Shown piece by piece: positions 33,067-41,570 of a stretch of 64,000 bases of DNA. The notes under the pieces were generated by a model. That model searched no databases. It had not been told where the DNA came from and saw only the letters and a program-made list of their open reading frames with translations. A program made the translations under genes and the position numbers. The stretch comes from Castellaniella sp049650445. GTDB lineage: Bacteria; Pseudomonadota; Gammaproteobacteria; Burkholderiales; Burkholderiaceae_B. The DNA lies in NCBI RefSeq assembly GCF_049650445.1, contig NZ_JBASAD010000025.1, positions 17,058 to 81,057 on the forward strand, written 5' to 3'. The number at the start of each line of letters is the position of its first letter. The stretch's first letter is position 1.

Positions 33067-34428
33067 TCAGGCGGCCTGGGCCTGGTTCTCGGCGCCGATG
33101 GGGGCGATCGGCTGGGCGTGGGCGTCGGTGGTCAGCGGCGCTGCGCCCGAGGACAGCGCCTCGTCCAAACGGCGCTTGTCCAGTTCGCCTTCCCAGCGGG
33201 CCACCACCAAGGTGGCGGTGGCGTTGCCCACCAGGTTGGTCAGGGCGCGGCATTCCGACATGAAGCGGTCCACGCCCAGGATCAGGGCCATGCCCGCCAC
33301 CGGCACCGAGGGGATGACCGACAGCGTGGCCGCCAGCGTGATGAAGCCGGCGCCAGTGACGCCGGCTGCGCCCTTGGAACTGAGCATGGCCACCAGCAAC
33401 AGCAGGATCTGGTCGCCCAGGCTCAGGGGAATGTCGCAGGCCTGGGCGATGAACAGCGCCGCCATGGTCATGTAGATGTTGGTGCCGTCCAGGTTGAAGG
33501 AATAGCCCGTGGGGATGACCAGGCCCACGACCGATTTCGAACAGCCGGCGCCTTCCATCTTCTGCATCAGGGTGGGCAGGGCGGCTTCCGAGGAACTGGT
33601 CCCCAGCACCAGCAGCAGTTCCTCGCGGATGTAGCGCACCAGTTTCAGGATCGAGAACCCGTTGTAGCGGGCCACTGCGCCCAGGACGACCAGCACGAAC
33701 AGCACGGCCGTGACGTAGAACGTGCCCACCAGCATCGCCAGGTTCAGCATCGAGCCGATGCCGTACTTGCCGATGGTGAAGGCCATGGCGCCGAAGGCGC
33801 CGATGGGCGCGGCCTTCATCAGGATCTCCACGATCTTGAAGACCGGGCCGGCCAGGGCGGTGAGCAGGTCCAGCACGGGTTTGGCGCGCTCGCCGATGAT
33901 GGCCAGGGCAATGCCGAACAGCACGGCGATGAACAGGACCTGGAGAATGTCGCCGCTGACGAAGGGGCTGAACATCGTGGCCGGGATGATGTTCATCAGG
34001 AAGCCGCTGATGGTGGAGTCGTGCGCCTTGGCCACATAGGAGGCCACCGCGCCCTGGTCCAGGGACGCCGGGTCGATGTGCATGCCGGCGCCGGGCTGCA
34101 CGACGTGGCTGACGATCATGCCGATGATCAGGGCCAGCGTCGAGAAAGTCAGAAAATACAGCATGGCCTTGCCTGTGACGCGGCCGACCTGCTTCAGGTC
34201 GCTCATGGCGGCGATGCCGCTGGCGACGGTCAGGAAGATCACCGGGGCGATGATCATCTTGACGAGCTTGATGAAACCGTCGCCCAGCGGTTTCATGGAT
34301 TCTCCCAGTTGAGGCGCGTAGTGTCCGAGCAGGATGCCAACGGCGATCGCGAACAGCACCTGGACATAGAGAATCCGGTAGAACGGGAGTCTGCGCGCGG
34401 GGGCGGCGGGGGTCGGGATGTCGAGCAT
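33067..34428 (-). CDS. dctA: C4-dicarboxylate:proton/sodium symporter DctA
   Basis: 453-residue inner-membrane importer of succinate, fumarate and malate (DAACS family). Signature blocks include the Ser-rich reentrant loop GTSSSEAALPTLMQKME, GYSFNLDGTNIYM and ECRALTNLVGNATATLVV. Translation is taken from MLDIPTPAAPARRLPFYRI because family similarity begins there; the frame is open further upstream through the promoter. It is divergent from dctB-dctD and has its own sigma-54 promoter. Confidence 0.95.
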   Translation of the reverse strand: MLDIPTPAAPARRLPFYRILYVQVLFAIAVGILLGHYAPQLGESMKPLGDGFIKLVKMIIAPVIFLTVASGIAAMSDLKQVGRVTGKAMLYFLTFSTLALIIGMIVSHVVQPGAGMHIDPASLDQGAVASYVAKAHDSTISGFLMNIIPATMFSPFVSGDILQVLFIAVLFGIALAIIGERAKPVLDLLTALAGPVFKIVEILMKAAPIGAFGAMAFTIGKYGIGSMLNLAMLVGTFYVTAVLFVLVVLGAVARYNGFSILKLVRYIREELLLVLGTSSSEAALPTLMQKMEGAGCSKSVVGLVIPTGYSFNLDGTNIYMTMAALFIAQACDIPLSLGDQILLLLVAMLSSKGAAGVTGAGFITLAATLSVIPSVPVAGMALILGVDRFMSECRALTNLVGNATATLVVARWEGELDKRRLDEALSSGAAPLTTDAHAQPIAPIGAENQAQAA

Positions 34429-34535
34429 GGTCTGTGTCTCCAGACAGGGCCGGGCGGGACGAGTCCATCTCGTGGGTACCGGCATTTTTTCAAGGAAAGG
34501 CGGCGCCTGTGACCGGCCCGCCTGAACAGAGCTAA

Positions 34536-34550
34536 GCAAAGCTTGTGCCA
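34536..34550 (-). promoter_or_regulatory. Sigma-54 (-24/-12) promoter of dctA
   Basis: Read on the minus strand this is TGGCACAAGCTTTGC, an exact TGGCAC-N5-TTGC match. It points at dctA, whose ATG is about 108 bases downstream. DctD-type activation of a sigma-54 dctA promoter is established in rhizobia and pseudomonads. Confidence 0.9.
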
Positions 34551-34647
34551 GTTTTTTCAATCACTGGTTTATTTATTATCTATTTGATTTAAAAGATATT
34601 TTCTTAATTTTTGATTGGGTGAGAGTGTGGCTGTCATGATTGATGTG

Positions 34648-34693
34648 GCGGAATTCCGCACGCTCATGCGATAGAATGTCCGAAAATCCGCCA
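34648..34693. promoter_or_regulatory. Putative tandem DctD binding sites
   Basis: GCGGAATTCCGC (34648-34659) is a perfect 12-bp palindrome with a flanking AC on the right. A degenerate copy, TGTCCGAAAATCCGCCA, lies at 34677-34693, about 32 bases away (three helical turns). They are about 100-140 bases upstream of the dctA -24/-12 element, where DctD enhancers lie. The second overlaps the dctB start region. Confidence 0.5.
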
Positions 34694-34701
34694 GATTGAA
34701 T

Positions 34702-36576
34702 ATGTCGCTCCAGAGTCCGTCCGCCGCCCCGCGTGCCTCGACGCGCCGCCTCTCCGGCTGGGCGGCGCACTGGCTGCTGTCGATCGTGGGCGTGACCCTG
34801 CTGGCGGGCGCGCTCTGGGGCGCTGGCGCCTGGGCGCGGGACCGCACCCTGCGGGACCTGGAGGCGCAGGCCCGCGTGTCGGCGCAACTGAGCCTGACCG
34901 CGCTGGGCCACAAGCTCGACAAGTTCCGTGCCATTCCGCGCGTGCTGGCGCAGGACACGGCGCTGGAAGCCGTGCTCGAATCCCCCTCGCCAGCCGCACT
35001 GGAGGACCTGAGCCGCCGGCTGGAGACGCTGGCTCGGGAACTGGGTCCTTCCGTCCTCTACGTGCTGGACGCGTCCGGCTGGACGGTGTCGTCGAGCAAC
35101 TGGCGCCAGCCGGATTCCTTCGTCGGCCACGATTACCGGTTCCGGCCGTATTTCAGAGATGCCATGGGCGCCCGGGACGCTGCCCATTTTGCGCTTGGGG
35201 TGGTGAGCCACGAGGCGGGCCTGTATCTGTCGCGGCGGATCAACGGGGCGCAGGGTCCGCTGGGCGTGGTCGTGCTCAAGATCGGCTTCCGCGACCTGGA
35301 GTCCGCCTGGGCCCGCAGCGGCATGCCGCAATTCGTCACCGACGACCGCCAGGTGGTGCTGCTGGGCTATCCGGAGGACTGGCATTACCGGGTGGCACGG
35401 CCGATGTCGCCGGCCGAGGCCGTCCAGGTCCGGACCAGCCTGCAGTTCGGCGCGGCGCCCCTGGACCTGCTGCCCCTGGATCCTCTGCCGGCGAGCGAGG
35501 ATGCATCCCCGGCGCCTCTGCTGCGCCTGACCCGGGCAGCGGCCGGCCTGGAAAAGGGCGCGCGCGTCCTGCACATCGAACAAGCGGTGGCGCGCATGGG
35601 GGGCTGGCACCTGCATCTGCTCAAGCCCGTGTCGGTCGATCTGGCCCGGGCTGCGCTGGCCGCTCAGGCGCTGACCTTGCTGGCGCTGGCCGCCCTGGGC
35701 ATGGCGGGATGGTGGGCCGTGCAGCGCCGACGCCGGGCCCGGACGCTGCTGGCCGCGCGGGATGCGCTCGAGGCCGAAGTCCGCGCGCGCACCGGCGAAC
35801 TGCGGCACGCCAACGAGCGGTTGCGCGCCGAGATGGACGAACGCCGCCGGACCGAGGCGCGCCTGCACGAGATGCAGGACGAACTGGTCCAGGCCAACAA
35901 GCTGTCACTGCTGGGACAGGTGGCTGCGGGCGTGGCGCACGAAATCAATCAGCCGGTCGGCGCGATCCGGACCTATGCCGACAATGCCGGCGAGTTCCTG
36001 CGACGCGGCCAGGCCGACCGTGCGCGCGAGAACCTGTCGACGATCGCCCGCCTGACCGAGCGGATCGGCGGCATCACGCAGGAATTGCGGGCGTTTTCGC
36101 GCAAGCGAGCAGCGAGCGTTGGCGCCGTCGAGCTCGACGCGGCCCTGGACGGCGCGCTGATGCTGGCGGAGCCGCGCCTGGGCCGACAGGGCGTGCGCCT
36201 GGAGGACGGGCGTGCCGGGCGGCCGTCGCCCCGGGTGCGGGCGGACGCCATGCGCCTGGAGCAGGTCTTCGTCAACCTGTTGCACAACGCGCTGGAGGCG
36301 CTCTCGGACACCACCCGGCCCTGCATCCGCCTGAGTGTCGAACGTGACGGGGGGGGCATCCGGGTGCGGATCGAGGACAACGGGCCGGGTATCGATCCGG
36401 CGGCGCGCGAGCGCCTGTTCACGCCCTTTTTCACCACCCGGGCGCAGGGCGTGGGGCTGGGCCTGGTGATCTCGCGCGACATCCTGGCCGAGTTCGGCGG
36501 GACGCTCGAGGCCCTGGACGTCCCGGAGGGCGCGGCGTTCGAGGTGATACTGGAACTGATGGAGGCGACGGAATGA
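34702..36576 (+). CDS. dctB: C4-dicarboxylate sensor histidine kinase DctB
   Basis: 624-residue membrane kinase. The first transmembrane helix is at about 30-50, a periplasmic PDC-type sensing domain (about 55-310) contains LYVLDASGWTVSSSNW, and the second helix is at about 325-345. A coiled linker (RARTGELRHANERLRAEMDE) leads to the HisKA domain with the phospho-His in GVAHEINQPVGAIRTYA, then N-box VFVNLLHNALEAL, G1 VRIEDNGPGID and G2 GVGLGLVIS. The ATG at 34702 was chosen over an in-frame TTG at 34696. It overlaps dctD by ATGA. Confidence 0.93.
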   Translation: MSLQSPSAAPRASTRRLSGWAAHWLLSIVGVTLLAGALWGAGAWARDRTLRDLEAQARVSAQLSLTALGHKLDKFRAIPRVLAQDTALEAVLESPSPAALEDLSRRLETLARELGPSVLYVLDASGWTVSSSNWRQPDSFVGHDYRFRPYFRDAMGARDAAHFALGVVSHEAGLYLSRRINGAQGPLGVVVLKIGFRDLESAWARSGMPQFVTDDRQVVLLGYPEDWHYRVARPMSPAEAVQVRTSLQFGAAPLDLLPLDPLPASEDASPAPLLRLTRAAAGLEKGARVLHIEQAVARMGGWHLHLLKPVSVDLARAALAAQALTLLALAALGMAGWWAVQRRRRARTLLAARDALEAEVRARTGELRHANERLRAEMDERRRTEARLHEMQDELVQANKLSLLGQVAAGVAHEINQPVGAIRTYADNAGEFLRRGQADRARENLSTIARLTERIGGITQELRAFSRKRAASVGAVELDAALDGALMLAEPRLGRQGVRLEDGRAGRPSPRVRADAMRLEQVFVNLLHNALEALSDTTRPCIRLSVERDGGGIRVRIEDNGPGIDPAARERLFTPFFTTRAQGVGLGLVISRDILAEFGGTLEALDVPEGAAFEVILELMEATE

Positions 36577-37961
36577 GTCCGATGGAAGTGCTGTTCGTGG
36601 ACGATGACGAGGACGTGCGCGACGCCAACGCGCAGGCGCTCGACCTCCAGGGCGTGTCTGTGCGGGCCTGCGCGAGCGCGCGCGAGGCGCTGGGCATTCT
36701 CACGGACACCTTCTCGGGCGTGCTGGTCACGGACGTGCGCATGGCCGACATGGACGGCCTGACGCTGTTCCGCCAGGTGCGGCGCCTGGATCCCGAGATT
36801 CCGGTGATCCTGATCACCGGCCATGGAGACATCGAGATGGCGGTGGGAGCCATGCGCGAGGGCGCCTATGATTTCCTGTCCAAGCCCTATGCGCCTGAAC
36901 GGCTGCTGGCCGCCATCCGCCACGGCACTGCGCAGCGACGGCTGACCCTGGAAAACCGCCGCTTGCGAGCGCAGGCCCAGTATCCCGGAGATGCTGCCGA
37001 ATCGTTGCTGATCGGCAATGCGCCGGCCATCGTGCGGATCCGCGAATTGCTGCGGCACGTGGCCGACGCGGACGTGGACGTGCTGGTGCGCGGCGAGACC
37101 GGCAGCGGCAAGGAAGTCGTGGCTCAGGTCCTGCACCGGCTCAGTCGCCGGCGCGATGCGCCCTTCGTCGCCATCAATTGCGGCGCGTTGCCCGAATCCG
37201 TCATCGAGAGCGAACTGTTCGGCCATGAGGCGGGCGCGTTCACCGGCGCGCAGAAGCGTCGCGTTGGCCGCATCGAACACGCCGACGGCGGCACCCTGTT
37301 TCTCGACGAGGTCGAGAGCATGTCACCGGCGATGCAGGTGCGGCTGCTGCGAGTACTGGAAACGCGTCAGGTCGCGCCGCTGGGCACCAATGAGCAGCGG
37401 GCCGTGGACTTGCGGGTGATCGCGGCCGCCAAGGTCGACCTGGGCGATCCAGCCATGCGCGCGCGCTTTCGCGAGGATCTGTACTACCGGCTCAATGTCG
37501 TGACGGTGAACATCCCGCCGCTGCGCGAGCGCCGCGAGGACGTCCCGGTGCTGTTCGCCCATTTCGCGGGCCTGGCCGCCCGCCGCTTCGGTTGCCCGGT
37601 GCCGACGGCGGACCCCGCGCTGTGGCGCCATCTGATGGACCACGACTGGCCTGGCAATGTGCGCGAACTGGCGCACTTCGCGGATCGCTGCGTGCTGGGC
37701 GTGCAGCCGGCGCCGGCCGGGGATCCGCTTGCGTCGGCGGCGGGCGCCGGCAGCTTGCCCAAACGGGTGGAGCGTTACGAGGCGGAATTGATCCGCGAGG
37801 CCCTGGCCGCGCATGGGGGCGAGATCCGGGGCACGCTTGAAACCCTGGGGCTGCCGCGCAAGACGCTCTACGACAAGCTGCGCCGCTACGGCATCGATCG
37901 GCAGGACTATGCGCGCGGCGATGCTGGGATCGGGGCGTCCGTGGGGGATGCCGGGCGCTGA
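36573..37961 (+). CDS. dctD: Sigma-54-dependent response regulator DctD
   Basis: 462-residue NtrC-class regulator. The receiver domain has acidic residues DDDED and phospho-acceptor Asp54 in VTDVRMADMDG. The AAA+ domain has GETGSGKE (about 175), GAFTGAQKRRVGRIEHADGG and Walker B TLFLDEVESM. The C-terminal Fis-type HTH reads LETLGLPRKTLYDKLRRYG. It is the partner of DctB by overlap and order. Its last 55 bases overlap the convergent AraC-type regulator gene. Confidence 0.93.
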   Translation: MSPMEVLFVDDDEDVRDANAQALDLQGVSVRACASAREALGILTDTFSGVLVTDVRMADMDGLTLFRQVRRLDPEIPVILITGHGDIEMAVGAMREGAYDFLSKPYAPERLLAAIRHGTAQRRLTLENRRLRAQAQYPGDAAESLLIGNAPAIVRIRELLRHVADADVDVLVRGETGSGKEVVAQVLHRLSRRRDAPFVAINCGALPESVIESELFGHEAGAFTGAQKRRVGRIEHADGGTLFLDEVESMSPAMQVRLLRVLETRQVAPLGTNEQRAVDLRVIAAAKVDLGDPAMRARFREDLYYRLNVVTVNIPPLRERREDVPVLFAHFAGLAARRFGCPVPTADPALWRHLMDHDWPGNVRELAHFADRCVLGVQPAPAGDPLASAAGAGSLPKRVERYEAELIREALAAHGGEIRGTLETLGLPRKTLYDKLRRYGIDRQDYARGDAGIGASVGDAGR

Positions 37962-38857
37962 TCCCGGTCCGCCGCATGTCCCTCATCCCAGGCCCGCTGG
38001 CGGAAGGCGCGCGGCGATTCTCCGGCCGTTTTCCGAAAGAAGCGCGTGAAATGCGCGGGCTCGGAGAACCCCAGGGCGTCCGAGATTTCACCGATGGCCA
38101 TGGACGTGTAGACCAGGCTGCGCCCGGCCTCCAGCGCCAGCCGTTCGTGGATCAGTTGCAGCGGGGATTTGCCGGCGTGGGCGCGGGTGATCACGTTCAG
38201 GTGGGCGGCGGTCATGCCCATCCGGTCCGCGTACCAGGCCACGTCGTGATGCGTGGCATAGGACGATTCCAGCAATTCGCCGAAGCGGCTGTGGTGCTCC
38301 AGGCCCCGAGCGCGGGGCGGGCCGTCCGGTGCCGTGCCGGCGTGGCGGCTGCGTAGCTGTGCGTAGATCAGCGTCAGCCAGGCCTCGATGCGTGCGTCGC
38401 GGAAATCGTCCCGAGACAGATACTGGGCGTTCAGGTGCGTGAAGGCATCGCGCAGGCCTGTGCCTGCGCCGCGTCCGAGTGCGTGGATGAGGGGCTGGGC
38501 GGGCAGGGCGGCGCGTGGCCCCAGCAACTGGACCAGGCGCGTCAGCAGGGGATAGGCGATCGTCACGACGTGGCCGGCGCAGTCCTCATCGAACTCGAAT
38601 CCGTGTACGAAGGCCTGCGGGACCTCGACGATCGCCGGACCTGCGACGGCGTGCCGCGTCCCGTCCAGGCAGACGACGGTCCGTCCCCGATGCAGATAGA
38701 GGATCTGGTAGAGGCCTGAATGGCGGTGTGGGCGGATATGCCAATTGTGCAATCGGCTGCGCGAGGCGATGGTCTCGCAGTGCACCCGCTCGGCCCGGGC
38801 CCATTCTTCCTGGCCGCCATAAAGTTTGAAGATCGGCGTGTGTTCAAAATATGCCAT
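37907..38857 (-). CDS. AraC-family regulator beside pobA (PobR-like)
   Basis: 316-residue regulator. A cupin-like N-terminal sensing domain (PIFKLYGG near the start, LHNWHIRPHRHSGLYQ) is followed by a C-terminal AraC double helix-turn-helix (VAWYADRMGMTAAHLNVITR and GEISDALGFSEPAHFTRFFR). It is divergent from pobA across only 84 bases, so it probably activates pobA in response to 4-hydroxybenzoate, as AraC-type PobR proteins do. It is a paralog of the regulator at 40108-41055. The 3' end overlaps dctD by 55 bases in the opposite direction. Confidence 0.87.
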   Translation of the reverse strand: MAYFEHTPIFKLYGGQEEWARAERVHCETIASRSRLHNWHIRPHRHSGLYQILYLHRGRTVVCLDGTRHAVAGPAIVEVPQAFVHGFEFDEDCAGHVVTIAYPLLTRLVQLLGPRAALPAQPLIHALGRGAGTGLRDAFTHLNAQYLSRDDFRDARIEAWLTLIYAQLRSRHAGTAPDGPPRARGLEHHSRFGELLESSYATHHDVAWYADRMGMTAAHLNVITRAHAGKSPLQLIHERLALEAGRSLVYTSMAIGEISDALGFSEPAHFTRFFRKTAGESPRAFRQRAWDEGHAADRDQRPASPTDAPIPASPRA

Positions 38858-38941
38858 ATGGGAAAGTTTAATCCTCAAAAATCCATTCAAAAAGAGATTG
38901 GAGAGGCGCATGATTCAGACCATATCCAGAGGAGATATTCC

Positions 38942-40126
38942 ATGAACATCAAGACGCGCGTCGCCATCATCGGCGCCGGCCCTGCCGGGCTGCTGCTGGG
39001 CCAGTTGCTGCATCGTTGCGGCATCGACAATGTGATCCTGGAGCGCCACACGCCCGAATACGTGCTGGGCCGCATCCGCGCCGGCGTGCTGGAGTACGGC
39101 TTCGTCGATCTGATGCGCGAGGCCGGTGTGTCCGAACGCATGGATCGCGAAGGCCTGGTGCACGATGGTTTCACCCTGGCTTTCCAGGGGCGGCGCCAAC
39201 ACGTCGACATGAAGGCGCTGACCGGAAAGTCGGTGCTGGTCTATGGGCAGACGGAAGTCACGCGCGACCTGATGGCCGCCCGCCAGGCAAACGGTGCGCC
39301 CATCTACTACGAAGCCGAGGACGTGCAATTGCACGATTTCCTGGACGGCAAACCGCGCGTCACCTTTACCCATCAAGGGCAGAAAAAGACGCTGGACTGT
39401 GACTACATCGCCGGCTGCGACGGTTTTCACGGTGTGTCGCGCAAATCGGCGCCCAAGGACAAGCTCAAGGAATTCGAGCGCGTGTATCCCTTTGGCTGGC
39501 TGGGTCTGATGGCCGACACGCCGCCGGTGGAAGACGAACTGATCTACGTCCATAACCCGCGCGGCTTCGCGCTGTGCAGCATGCGTTCCCATACGCGCAG
39601 CCGCTATTACGTTCAATGCAGTCTGGCCGAACACGTCGAGGAATGGTCCGACGACCGCTTCTGGACGGAACTGGCGGCCCGGCTGCCCGAGGACGTCGCC
39701 GGCAAGCTGGTGACCGGTCCTTCGATCGAAAAGAGCATCGCGCCGCTGCGCAGTTTCGTGGCCGAGCCGATGAAGTTCGGCAATCTGTTCCTGGTGGGCG
39801 ACGCCGCGCACATCGTGCCGCCCACCGGCGCCAAGGGCCTGAACCTGGCTTCCAGCGACGTGTACACGCTGTACCACGCGCTGCGCGGCGCCTGCCTGGA
39901 AGGCCGCCCGGACCTGCTGGACCGTTATTCGGAAATCGCCCTGCGCCGCGTCTGGAAGGCCGAGCGTTTTTCCTGGTGGATGAGCATGCTGCTGCATACC
40001 TTCGACGACGATGCCTTCAGCCAGCGCATCCAGCGGGCCGAACAGGACTACTACACCAGCACCCATGCCGGCTTGACCACGATCGCGGAAAACTACGTCG
40101 GCCTGCCCTACGAACCGGTCGCCTGA
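38942..40126 (+). CDS. pobA: 4-hydroxybenzoate 3-monooxygenase
   Basis: 394-residue FAD monooxygenase converting 4-hydroxybenzoate to protocatechuate with NADPH and oxygen; the length equals that of Pseudomonas PobA. FAD-binding GAGPAG is at 11-16, and GDAAHIVPPTGAKGLNLA is the second flavin motif. YPFGWLGLMADTPP and AERFSWWM near the C-terminus are typical of PobA. GAGGAG precedes the ATG at 38942. It is divergent from an AraC regulator and converges with a second one, overlapping its last 19 bases. Confidence 0.97.
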   Translation: MNIKTRVAIIGAGPAGLLLGQLLHRCGIDNVILERHTPEYVLGRIRAGVLEYGFVDLMREAGVSERMDREGLVHDGFTLAFQGRRQHVDMKALTGKSVLVYGQTEVTRDLMAARQANGAPIYYEAEDVQLHDFLDGKPRVTFTHQGQKKTLDCDYIAGCDGFHGVSRKSAPKDKLKEFERVYPFGWLGLMADTPPVEDELIYVHNPRGFALCSMRSHTRSRYYVQCSLAEHVEEWSDDRFWTELAARLPEDVAGKLVTGPSIEKSIAPLRSFVAEPMKFGNLFLVGDAAHIVPPTGAKGLNLASSDVYTLYHALRGACLEGRPDLLDRYSEIALRRVWKAERFSWWMSMLLHTFDDDAFSQRIQRAEQDYYTSTHAGLTTIAENYVGLPYEPVA

Positions 40127-41055
40127 TCCGCAGGGGCGCGCTCGCCGGGCGCCAGCGCCCGGCGGCGGAAGTCCTTGGGGGATACGCCCGCCAGCCGCTT
40201 GAAGAAGCGTGTGAAATAGCCCGGGTCCGCGAATCCCAGCGAATCGGCGATCGTGCCGATGGTGCGCGGCGTGTAGATCAGTTCGCGACGGGCCTCCAGC
40301 AGCAGCCGCTCATGGATCAGTTCCAGCGCCGACTTGCCCGCCAGGGCCTGGGCGATGGCGTTCAGATGGGCGGGTGTCACACCGATGCGCTGCGCGTACC
40401 AGGCCACCCGGTGCTGGCGGGTATGGTGTTCCTCGATCAGCCGGGCGTAGCGCGCCAGATGCTGGCTGCCCGGATCGACTTCCGGGGTGGCCGTGCCGGC
40501 AGGATAGCCCTGGCGGTGAATCCAGACCAGGATGCTCGCCAGCAGCGATTCCAGCAGCGGACCGCGCTGCGGGCTGTGCAGGCCACGGTATTCGCGGTCC
40601 AGTGCGTGGAAGCTCAGGGCCGCGTGCCGGCCGGCCCCGTCCGCGTCCAGCGTCAGCACGGCGGGGTCGGTGGCGGTGCTCAGGGCCAGCCCGAAGCGTG
40701 CGCACAATCCGTGCAGCAGCGCATAGGTCAGCGTCAGGATGTAGCCGCCCGAACCAGAGCGGAAGATGAATTCGTGGACCACCCGCTGCGGCACCAGGAC
40801 CAGTTGCCCGGGTTCCAATACGCGCGCCTGACCGTCCAGCAGCACCGTGACCCCGCCCGACTCCAGGAACAGCACCTGGAACAGGTCCGTGTGTTTGTGG
40901 GCCGTCACATGCCAATTGTGCAATTTTTCCTGCGCTGCGATGGTTTCGCAGTAGAGCGGGTCCGAGGCTGTCCAGACATTGCCATAGCCATATAGTTTGT
41001 AGATGGGGATGGCGGTGTGGTCGCGGGCCGGGGGCGCCGGGGTCAGAGGCTCCAT
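40108..41055 (-). CDS. AraC-family regulator beside ligAB-type dioxygenase
   Basis: 315-residue AraC regulator, paralogous to the one divergent from pobA: it shares PIYKLYG, CETIAAQEKLHNWH and the LFQVLFLESGG cupin core, and a C-terminal double HTH (VAWYAQRIGVTPAHLNAIAQ, DSLGFADPGYFTRFFKRLAG). It is divergent from the LigAB-like pair starting at 41209, its likely target, while converging with pobA. The start at 41055 is where homology begins. Confidence 0.86.
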   Translation of the reverse strand: MEPLTPAPPARDHTAIPIYKLYGYGNVWTASDPLYCETIAAQEKLHNWHVTAHKHTDLFQVLFLESGGVTVLLDGQARVLEPGQLVLVPQRVVHEFIFRSGSGGYILTLTYALLHGLCARFGLALSTATDPAVLTLDADGAGRHAALSFHALDREYRGLHSPQRGPLLESLLASILVWIHRQGYPAGTATPEVDPGSQHLARYARLIEEHHTRQHRVAWYAQRIGVTPAHLNAIAQALAGKSALELIHERLLLEARRELIYTPRTIGTIADSLGFADPGYFTRFFKRLAGVSPKDFRRRALAPGERAPADQATGS

Positions 41056-41208
41056 GGCGTCCTCTCGATGGTGTGGGCGGGTATCTGCGAAATGTACATT
41101 TTTAAAAAATAAAAGTCCATTCTCCGGCGGGGCGCCCGAGGTCATCATGAGCCTGTCCGTGCACGCCGCGACTTCGGCGCGGCGGCTTCGATCTCAAGGA
41201 GACTTCTC

Positions 41209-41568
41209 ATGACAACAGCCACCCGCAAGTGCCGACGGTCGATCCCCGGCACCGCGATTTTCGACGGCGACCTGGCCCGTATCGGCTACGCCCTGAATCG
41301 CATGTGTTTCAGCTTCAATGCCGCCGAATGCCGCGAGGCCTTCCTGCGCGACGAAGAAGCCTATATGACGCGCTACCGCCTGACGGACGCACAGAAAGAA
41401 GCCGTGCGCAGCCGCCAGGTCCTGCAGATGATCGCCGCCGGGGGGCACCCCTACTACCTGGCCAAGCTGGCCGGGATCTTCGGCCTGGACATGCAGGACA
41501 TCGGCGCCCAGCAGACCGGCGTCACCAAAGAGGCCTTTCAGGCCAAACTCGTTGCGGCAGGAGCTTGA
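41209..41568 (+). CDS. Protocatechuate 4,5-dioxygenase alpha-type subunit (paralog 1)
   Basis: 119-residue LigA-fold small subunit of a class III (type II) extradiol dioxygenase. It contains PGTAIFDGDLARIGYALNRM, AFLRDEEAYMTRYRLTD and GGHPYYLAKLAGIFG, each alignable with LigA/PmdA. In LigAB the alpha subunit closes over the beta-subunit active site. Two bases separate it from its beta subunit. It is clearly divergent from the second alpha gene at 54404, so the pair may differ in substrate. Confidence 0.88.
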   Translation: MTTATRKCRRSIPGTAIFDGDLARIGYALNRMCFSFNAAECREAFLRDEEAYMTRYRLTDAQKEAVRSRQVLQMIAAGGHPYYLAKLAGIFGLDMQDIGAQQTGVTKEAFQAKLVAAGA

Positions 41569-41570
41569 TC

